The notes beneath the pieces are model-generated. The model made no database searches. It was not told the origin of the DNA and was given only the letters and a program-made list of their open reading frames with translations. A program made the position numbers and the translations under genes. This document shows positions 58,839 through 64,000 of a stretch of DNA of 64,000 bases, one piece after another (position 1 is the first letter of the stretch; each line of letters opens with the position of its first letter). Origin of the DNA: Amycolatopsis acidiphila (GTDB lineage Bacteria > Actinomycetota > Actinomycetes > Mycobacteriales > Pseudonocardiaceae); assembly GCF_021391495.1 (NCBI RefSeq), contig NZ_CP090063.1, positions 1,364,001 through 1,428,000 of the forward strand, given 5' to 3'.

Positions 58839-59434
58839 CGCGGGTACTGCTGGCCACCCGCAACGCGAAGAAGCTCGGCGAGCTGCGCCGGATCCTCGAG
58901 GCCGAGGGCGTTTCGGGGGTCGAGGTGATCGGGCTCGCGGACGTCGAGGAGTTCGACGAGGCGCCGGAGACCGGGGCGACGTTCGAGGAGAACGCCCTCG
59001 CGAAGGCGCGGGACGCGGCGAAGGCGACCGGTCTGGTCTCGGTGGCCGACGACTCCGGTATCGCGGTCGACGCCCTCAACGGTATGCCCGGGGTCCTGTC
59101 CGCGCGGTGGGCGGGGCGGCACGGCGACGACCAGGCGAACCTGGAACTGGTGCTGGCGCAGACCTCCGACACGCCGGACGAGCGGATGGGCGCGGCGTTC
59201 GTGTGTGCCGCCGCGCTCGTCGTACCGGATGGCGAGGAGACCGTCGTGCGGGGTGAGTGGCGTGGCACGTTGACCCGGAAACCCCGTGGTGCCAACGGTT
59301 TCGGCTACGACCCGATCTTCGTGCCCGAGGGGGAGACCCGGACCTCCGCGGAGCTCGACCCGGCCGAGAAGGACGCCGTGTCGCACCGCGGCCGCGCGCT
59401 GCGCGCGTTGTTGCCGCAGCTGCGGGCCCTCTAG
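58835..59434 (+). CDS. rdgB: XTP/dITP pyrophosphatase (HAM1/RdgB)
   Basis: 199 residues. Removes non-canonical purine triphosphates. [17 protein letters not shown] at the start, [20 protein letters not shown], then the substrate loop [20 protein letters not shown], and the end [11 protein letters not shown] are typical. It is the last gene of the syntenic Rv1331-Rv1341-like run. Its last 4 nt overlap the 3' end of the decayed pxpA. Confidence 0.95.
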   Translation: MTRVLLATRNAKKLGELRRILEAEGVSGVEVIGLADVEEFDEAPETGATFEENALAKARDAAKATGLVSVADDSGIAVDALNGMPGVLSARWAGRHGDDQANLELVLAQTSDTPDERMGAAFVCAAALVVPDGEETVVRGEWRGTLTRKPRGANGFGYDPIFVPEGETRTSAELDPAEKDAVSHRGRALRALLPQLRAL

Positions 59435-59905
59435 GCGAAGCTCCGCAGCTCGACGCCCACGGCGTCGAGCGCGGCGCGCACCGCGCTCGAGGTGTCCCCG
59501 CGCAGGTAGAGCGAGTCGGCCCGCAACGGGATGACGCTGCCGTCCACGGCGACGATCTCCCCTCGGGTGACAAGGCGGACGCAGCGCCAGGCGATCTCGT
59601 CGCGATCGGACAGCGGGTCTCCGCACATCGGCATCCCGTCGGGCCGGTACGCGCGGTCGGGAAACGGCGACCGTGGTGAGCCCGGTTTCCGTGGCGTGCC
59701 TGAGAAGCCGCGACCCCGTCCGGCCGAGCACGGGCAGTTTCGGGTCGTACTGCCAGATCGCCTCGACCACCGCCACCCCTCGCTTGACCGCCGCCTCGCA
59801 CATCTCGCGCAGCGAGCGGGGGCGCCCGCCGCACGGCACGTCGGCGGCGGTGACGAGATGCAGCAGCGTGCGGTCGGCCGCGTCGCAGTTCAGGTCGGTC
59901 CTCAT
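59431..59905 (-). pseudogene. pxpA: decayed LamB/YcsF-family 5-oxoprolinase subunit A
   Basis: Reading from the ATG at 59905, the protein starts like PxpA (MRTDLNCD, then LLHLVTAADVPCGG with the family Cys-Gly). At AVKRGVAVVEAIWQYDPKLP it jumps from near residue 50 to near residue 150 of the usual protein, so about 80-100 codons are missing. Near 59668 the frame then shifts; the other frame continues FPDRAYRPDGMPM and EIVAVDGSVIPLRADSLYLR to the normal C-terminus. Full-length PxpA is about 250 residues. The product cannot be functional. No pxpB/pxpC genes lie near it. Confidence 0.82.
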
Positions 59906-61203
59906 GGCCGTGCTCCCACCGGCTCCGGCGTTTCGCGCGCGACCCGGCTCAGCAGCACGCCGACGAGGGTGAGGACGCCGGTGAACGCCAGGTACAGCGC
60001 CACGACCACCCAGGTGCCGAACCCGGCGAGCAGTGCGGTGAACACCAGCGGCGCGACGGCACCGCCGACCACGCCGGCCAGGGTGTAGGCGAGCGAGCTC
60101 CCGGTGTAACGCAGCCGGGCGGAGAACTGCTCGGTGATCAGCGCCGCCTGCGGGCCGTAGAGCAGCGCGTGGATCGCCAGCGCGACCACGACGCCGACGA
60201 TGATCACGGCGAACGAGCGCGTGCCGGCCAGCGGGAAGAACACGAACGGCCAGACGGCGGCGGCGATCGTGCCCACGAGGTACATGGTGCGCCGGCTCAG
60301 CCGGTCCGACAGCGCGCCGAAGGCGGGCATCAGGAACAGCTGGCAGGCCGAGCCGATCATCACCGCGATCGTGCCGTCGCTCTTGGGCATGTGCAGTTTC
60401 GTGGTCATGTACGTCAGCACGAAGACGGTGAACAAGGAGTAGAGAACGTCGGGGCAGATGCGCACGAGGATGCCGGTGACCAGGGCCCGTGGCTCCTCCC
60501 GGAGGACCTCCCGGACCGGCGCCTTCGGCCGTTCGCCACGGGCCGCGATCTCGCGGAACACCGGGGTCTCTTCCAGCCGCAGCCGCAACCACAGGCCGAA
60601 CAGCACGAGCACGCCCGAAAGCAGGAACGCGATCCGCCAGCCCCAGGACTCGAACTGGGCGGTGGTCAGGATCAACGCGAGCAGGGGCAGCACGCCGTTG
60701 GCCAGCAGCGTGCCCGCGGGCGGGCCGATCTGAGCGGCCGAAGCCCAGAACCCCCGGCGCTTCGGATCGCCGAACTCGCTCGACAGCAGGACCGCGCCGC
60801 CCCACTCGCCGCCGACACCGACGCCCTGTGCGAAGCGCAGCAGCACCAGCAGAACGGCAGCGCCGCCGCCCAACGCGGCGTGCGTGGGCAGCACGCCGAT
60901 GAGGAACGTCGCGATGCCCGTGAGCAGGAGGGTGAACACCAGGACCTGCTTGCGGCCCAGGATGTCGCCGAGGCGGCCGAACAGGAACCCGCCGAAGGGT
61001 CGCGACACGTAGCCGACGGCGTACGTGGAGAACGCCAGCATCGTTCCCGCCAGCTCGTCCGAGGAGGGGAAGAACAGCTTGCCGAGGATGGTCGCCGAGG
61101 CCACCGAGTAGACGGCGAAGTCGTAGTACTCGAGCGTCGTCCCGGACAGGCTCGCCGCGAACGCGCGCCGGAGGGACTTCCGGTCGGGAGGAGGTTCGGT
61201 CAT
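59902..61203 (-). CDS. MFS transporter, metabolite:H+ symporter (MHS) type
   Basis: 433 residues, 12 helices. SGTTLEYYDFAVYSVASATI in helix 1, YVSRPFGGFLFGRLGDILGR with the GRLGDxxGR loop, and RFAQGVGVGGEWGGAVLLSS are hallmarks of the MHS group (ShiA, KgtP, ProP), which import organic acids or osmolytes with protons. It overlaps the decayed pxpA by 4 nt, so the pair once formed an operon. A GntR-type regulator is divergent, and an operator-like palindrome lies 20 nt before its start. Confidence 0.9.
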   Translation of the reverse strand: MTEPPPDRKSLRRAFAASLSGTTLEYYDFAVYSVASATILGKLFFPSSDELAGTMLAFSTYAVGYVSRPFGGFLFGRLGDILGRKQVLVFTLLLTGIATFLIGVLPTHAALGGGAAVLLVLLRFAQGVGVGGEWGGAVLLSSEFGDPKRRGFWASAAQIGPPAGTLLANGVLPLLALILTTAQFESWGWRIAFLLSGVLVLFGLWLRLRLEETPVFREIAARGERPKAPVREVLREEPRALVTGILVRICPDVLYSLFTVFVLTYMTTKLHMPKSDGTIAVMIGSACQLFLMPAFGALSDRLSRRTMYLVGTIAAAVWPFVFFPLAGTRSFAVIIVGVVVALAIHALLYGPQAALITEQFSARLRYTGSSLAYTLAGVVGGAVAPLVFTALLAGFGTWVVVALYLAFTGVLTLVGVLLSRVARETPEPVGARP

Positions 61204-61223
61204 CGCGGTATCCGATCAGGCGA

Positions 61224-61240
61224 TTAGGGGAATCTCCTAA
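61224..61240. promoter_or_regulatory. operator-like palindrome before the MHS transporter
   Basis: TTAGGGGAATCTCCTAA is a 17-bp palindrome with one mismatched pair besides its centre. It is AT-rich for this genome and lies 21 nt upstream of the transporter start codon, 134 nt from the GntR gene. The adjacent GntR/FCD regulator is the likely ligand. Confidence 0.55.
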
Positions 61241-61373
61241 GCTAAGGATTGTTCAACGATCAGTCAATACTCTCGCTGGATCACATTCCAAGAGACGCCG
61301 AAGCACGTTGAACGAGTTTCCTTCCTGCTGGTTAACTGGCCGTTGCCACTCTCGTAATACCCCGGAGGCCGCT

Positions 61374-62081
61374 TTGCGCACCGACGCCCTAGCCCTGGAT
61401 CCGATCGCCGGCCTGGAGGCGGATCGTTCCCTGCTCGGCCGGACGAGCACCGCCGAACGGCTCGCGGAGCTGCTCCGCACGCGGATCACGGAGGGGCACT
61501 TCCCGCCGGGGACGCGGTTGTCGGAGGAGGCCATCGGCGGGGCGCTCGGGGTCTCGCGCAACACGCTGCGTGAGGCGTTCCGGCTGCTCACGCACGAACG
61601 GTTGCTGGTGCACGAGCTCAACCGCGGGGTGTTCGTGCGGATGCTGGCGGTCGAGGACGTGGCGGATCTCTACCGGTTGCGCAAGATCGTGGAATGCTCG
61701 ATCGTCCGGGAGGTCACGAGCCCGCCGGGGGAGCGGCTGGCCCCCCTGGAGGCGGCGGTCGAGGCGGGCGAGGACGCCGCCGAGCGGCAGGCGTGGCGCG
61801 AGCTGGGGACGGCGGACATCCGGTTCCACCAGGCCGTCGGCGGTCTCGCGGGCAGCCCGCGGGTGGACGACCTGATGCGTGGCCTGCTCGCGGAGCTGCG
61901 CCTGGTGTTCCACGTGATGGCCGACCCGCAACCGTTCCACGAGCCCTATCTGACAAGGAACCGGGAGATCGTCGCCGCGCTGCAGAAGGGCGACGGCGCG
62001 CAGGCGGAGCGGTTGCTGGGAGGTTACCTGGACGACGCGGAGCGGCAACTGGTGGAGGCCTACCGGAACAAGTCCCTTTAG
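61374..62081 (+). CDS. GntR-family regulator, FCD (FadR-type) domain
   Basis: 235 residues. N-terminal winged helix (AERLAELLRTRITEGHFPPG, EAIGGALGVSRNTLREAFRL), then an all-helical FCD ligand-binding domain with the metal ligands Asp and His in DIRFHQAVGGLAGSPRV and later HEPYLTRNREIVAALQ. The TTG at 61374 is preferred because GGAGG stands 5 nt upstream; a longer frame to 61308 lacks a site. Divergent from an organic-acid-type carrier, so it probably senses that substrate. Confidence 0.88.
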   Translation: MRTDALALDPIAGLEADRSLLGRTSTAERLAELLRTRITEGHFPPGTRLSEEAIGGALGVSRNTLREAFRLLTHERLLVHELNRGVFVRMLAVEDVADLYRLRKIVECSIVREVTSPPGERLAPLEAAVEAGEDAAERQAWRELGTADIRFHQAVGGLAGSPRVDDLMRGLLAELRLVFHVMADPQPFHEPYLTRNREIVAALQKGDGAQAERLLGGYLDDAERQLVEAYRNKSL

Positions 62082-62114
62082 GGCGGTCGGGGAGGCGGGG
62101 CGCAGCTGACCCCG

Positions 62115-62268
62115 GAGTTGGGTGGTCATCCCGTCGCCTGAACTCGCGGCATCACTTTGAGCCAGGGCCGCAACATCTGCTGGGTCTGGCGGCTGGGAGC
62201 ACAAAGCTTGCGGGGCTGGGTCAAAGTGATATGCACAGACCGCAGGCGACGGGATGACCACCCAACTC
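62115..62268. repeat. hairpin A of repeat copy 3
   Basis: Arms 62115-62140 and 62243-62268 are a perfect 26-bp inverted repeat, identical to that of copy 1. The inner pair (ATCACTTTGAGCCAG / CTGGGTCAAAGTGAT) is also kept, but the 60 or so nt at the tip differ from copy 1, so pairing has been maintained while the tip drifted. Confidence 0.88.
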
Positions 62269-62365
62269 GACCACCTGCATGAGGTGACGTAACAGGGCTT
62301 TTCCTGGCTCATCTTTGAGCCTGCCCGTCCGGCTACGCCCGTTCCACCCCGATTTTTGATCGTTC

Positions 62366-62424
62366 AGCGGTCGGCACGCCGGGTCAAGGCGGGAAAGATG
62401 CCTTGACCCGGCGTGCCGACCGCT
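62366..62424. repeat. hairpin B of repeat copy 3 (perfect stem)
   Basis: Arms 62366-62390 and 62400-62424 are a perfect 25-bp inverted repeat with the loop GGGAAAGAT. Copies 1 and 2 have four mismatches in the same stem. Such a structure would stop transcription arriving from the GntR gene or bcp. Confidence 0.9.
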
Positions 62425-62515
62425 GAAGGACGCGGGGATCGGGGTTAGGGAGCGGGCTGGGCGCGGGCATTCGGCTGCCGTTGCCGGGTCGCCGTGGTGG
62501 GTGGCTGGGGTGACC

Positions 62516-62986
62516 TCAACCCGCGATTGCCAGGTCCTTCAAGAGCTTCGCGACATGGCCGGTGGCGCGCACGTTGTACAGCGCCTTCTCGATCTTGCCC
62601 TCCGGGTCCACCACGAACGTCGAGCGGATGACGCCCTGCACCACGCGGCCGTAGTTCTTCTTCTCCCCGAACGCGCCCCACTCGTTGAGCACGGCCTTGT
62701 CGGGGTCGGACAGCAGCGGGAAAGTCAACTCCTCCGCCGCGACGAACTTCGCCAGCTTCTCGGGCTTGTCCGGCGAGATCCCCAGCACCTGGTAACCCGC
62801 CCCGTTCAGCTGCGCGAGGCTGTCCCGGAAGTCGCAGGCCTGCTTGGTACAGCCGGGTGTCATCGCCGCCGGGTAGAAGTACACGACGACCCGTTGCCCA
62901 CGGTAATCGCTGAGGGAGACCTTGTTGCCCTCGCTGTCGGACAGGGTGAAGTCGGGAGCCGGGTCACCGGTCGCGAGTCGCTGCAT
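62516..62986 (-). CDS. bcp: thiol peroxidase, peroxiredoxin Q/BCP type
   Basis: 156 residues. Peroxidatic Cys46 in YPAAMTPGCTKQACDFRD and resolving Cys51 five residues on, the usual BCP arrangement; Thr43 and the Pro before it complete the active site. GISPDKPEKLAKF and RSTFVVDPEGKI are further family motifs. Reduces hydrogen and organic peroxides with thioredoxin. Its 3' end abuts repeat copy 3. Confidence 0.94.
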   Translation of the reverse strand: MQRLATGDPAPDFTLSDSEGNKVSLSDYRGQRVVVYFYPAAMTPGCTKQACDFRDSLAQLNGAGYQVLGISPDKPEKLAKFVAAEELTFPLLSDPDKAVLNEWGAFGEKKNYGRVVQGVIRSTFVVDPEGKIEKALYNVRATGHVAKLLKDLAIAG

Positions 62987-63003
62987 GACGCGAGCGTATC
63001 CCG

Positions 63004-63534
63004 TCAGGCGGCACCGCAGTACACGGCGACAACGGTGCTGGTGGCGGTCGGCCGCAGGGACAGCTTCATCGCGGTTTGCTGCTCCGCCACGGCGAACGCC
63101 AGTGTCACCCGGACGTCACGCCCCATGGGCAGATCCTTGCCCGCGTCGACGATCCCGCTGTAGCCCTGCGTGGGGTCCACGACCTGCTTCGCCCCGGTGC
63201 CGTCGACCGTCGCGGACACCGACAGGCCCGACAGCCGGTACGGCTGATCGCCGTCGTTGCGGATCGCGATTTCGAAGGCCACGGCCCGGTCGCTGCGCGG
63301 ATAGGCGCTGCTGCTGGGGTGGAAGGACTTCGGCGTCGACACCGAGATCGTGATCCCATCGGCGAACCGGTACTGCCCGCCGAAGTAGAGCGTCTGCTGG
63401 GCGGGCGCCGGCGCGGCCTGCAACGCGGGGCTGCCCACGTCGTTCCGGGCGACGGTTTCCGTCTGTGCGGGCGCGCCACACGCGACCAGCCCGACAAGGG
63501 CAGCCGCGACCAGGACGTGCCTCGGGGTGTGCAC
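63004..63534 (-). CDS. secreted lipoprotein (DUF4352-like)
   Basis: 176 residues. Signal peptide with lipobox LVAC (Cys19). The mature part is a beta-sandwich: FADGITISVSTPKSFHPSSS, then VAFEIAIRNDGDQPYRLSGL and VTLAFAVAEQQTAMKLSLRP, the pattern of DUF4352-type extracytoplasmic immunoglobulin-like domains. Role unknown; probably envelope. The 189-nt spacer upstream holds no recognised gene. Confidence 0.75.
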   Translation of the reverse strand: MHTPRHVLVAAALVGLVACGAPAQTETVARNDVGSPALQAAPAPAQQTLYFGGQYRFADGITISVSTPKSFHPSSSAYPRSDRAVAFEIAIRNDGDQPYRLSGLSVSATVDGTGAKQVVDPTQGYSGIVDAGKDLPMGRDVRVTLAFAVAEQQTAMKLSLRPTATSTVVAVYCGAA

Positions 63535-63723
63535 AGCGGCAACTTCCTTTACTCGTCACGTCGGCCCCGGCTGCGCCGTTCGGGGTAGGCACTTCTGCCG
63601 GGACTCGTCCACTCTGGCGGGACTCTCGCGTGACGGCGAGCCGTGGCGCGGGGTTGACGCGGACCTGGTGTAGGGCTGTGGCCGATCTGTGATCGGAGCG
63701 GTACCGGCGGTGAGCGCTGTCAC

Positions 63724-63906
63724 TCAGGTCGCGAGCGCGAAGAACAGGATGAAGCCGCCGACGGCGATCAGCCACACCACGATCAACCAGCCGAAATCAC
63801 GCCAGGGATCGACGGTGTGGTTGTCCTCGCCGGGCACGTACACGCCGCGCTGCTCGAACCAGTCGGCCCAGCGCAACATCCAGCGGAACGGGTTGCGACG
63901 CGGCAT
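63724..63906 (-). CDS. small single-helix membrane protein
   Basis: 60 residues from the ATG at 63906, which has a very strong GAGGAGGTGAGG just upstream; the frame to 63978 is longer but lacks this. A basic, Trp-rich start (PRRNPFRWMLRWADWFEQRG) is followed by VDPWRDFGWLIVVWLIAVGG, so one helix spans the membrane near the C-terminus. I do not recognise the family. Confidence 0.65.
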   Translation of the reverse strand: MPRRNPFRWMLRWADWFEQRGVYVPGEDNHTVDPWRDFGWLIVVWLIAVGGFILFFALAT

Positions 63907-64000
63907 GGACCTCACCTCCTCGGAAACACGGTACGGCCTTGCCCAGATGGGCACTTCCGCTACCTCGATGTCACTCATCGTCGAAAGTTCTCTCGATTGG

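Larger units (their letters stand above)
62100..62515. repeat. composite hairpin repeat, copy 3 (inverted relative to copy 1)
   Basis: This fills the 434-nt gap between the GntR gene and the convergent bcp gene. It holds hairpin A (62115-62268), the shared GGCTTTTCCTGGCTCATCTT with CCTGCCCGTCCGG, hairpin B (62366-62424) and the end GGGCGCGGGCATTCGGCTGC. It lacks the GATCATTTCCCC stretch of copies 1 and 2. No gene is credible inside; frames that read out of it end in the repeat-encoded NARAQPAP. Confidence 0.87.

Noticed and set aside
63654..63676. TTGACG followed by TAGGGC as a promoter
   Set aside because: The spacer is only 11 nt and no plus-strand gene follows within the window.

Overview
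The window is high-GC DNA (roughly 70 % G+C by eye, many GTG and some TTG starts, third codon positions almost always G or C). It looks like a chromosomal segment of an actinomycete of the Pseudonocardiaceae, most likely Amycolatopsis-like; the genus is an inference. The two ends follow the gene order of Mycobacterium tuberculosis Rv1304-Rv1315 (atp operon, DUF2550 gene, cobalamin adenosyltransferase, murA) and Rv1329c-Rv1341 (dinG, pncB, clpS, DUF2017, P1 peptidase, mec-cysO-cysM, rhomboid, murI, Rv1339-type phosphodiesterase, rph, rdgB). nucS (Rv1321) also survives in the middle. The rest is lineage-specific cargo.

Layout. 0-7 kb: F1Fo ATP synthase operon, in which the mycobacterial b-delta fusion is present as two overlapping genes (a second b-like gene and delta). 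7-12 kb: small membrane proteins, cobalamin adenosyltransferase, M16-type peptidase, murA with Asp in place of the fosfomycin-targeted Cys, a gene remnant and a LysE exporter. 12-17.5 kb: an ethylmalonyl-CoA-mutase-type (MeaA) gene and an ectoine-type ABC transporter (ehuBCDA). 17.8-23.6 kb: a catabolic module (DctA-type carrier, carboxymuconolactone decarboxylase family protein, SDR, PDC-lactonase-like amidohydrolase, divergent IclR regulator, EthD-like protein, enoyl-CoA hydratase) with a tandem-repeat operator before dctA. 23.6-33.7 kb: Nudix hydrolase, nucS, an SSS symporter with a small membrane partner, a PTS-type dihydroxyacetone kinase (dhaKLM) flanked by two related lipoproteins and followed by a small terminal-inverted-repeat element, and a tandem 3-hydroxyacyl-CoA dehydrogenase. 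34-40 kb: zinc ribbon protein, phosphodiesterase, TetR/MFS efflux pair with three operator-like palindromes, GNAT, alpha/beta hydrolase and an APH-like kinase. 40-51 kb: ctaD, serB, a PTH2-like protein, OsmC, dinG, bioY and a pncB-pncA-eda operon. 51-59.4 kb: the second syntenic block. 59.4-64 kb: a decayed pxpA, an MHS-type MFS carrier with a GntR regulator, bcp, and small membrane or lipoproteins.

Three long intergenic regions (about 33.7-34.2, 54.8-55.3 and 62.1-62.5 kb) carry copies of one composite repeat built of long near-perfect hairpins, and all three lie between converging genes. A second signal cuts across genes: a short interrupted palindrome GTCC-N5-GGAC with an AT-rich core that forces rare codons inside otherwise GC3-saturated genes. 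No tRNA, rRNA, CRISPR array, complete insertion sequence or prophage was seen.
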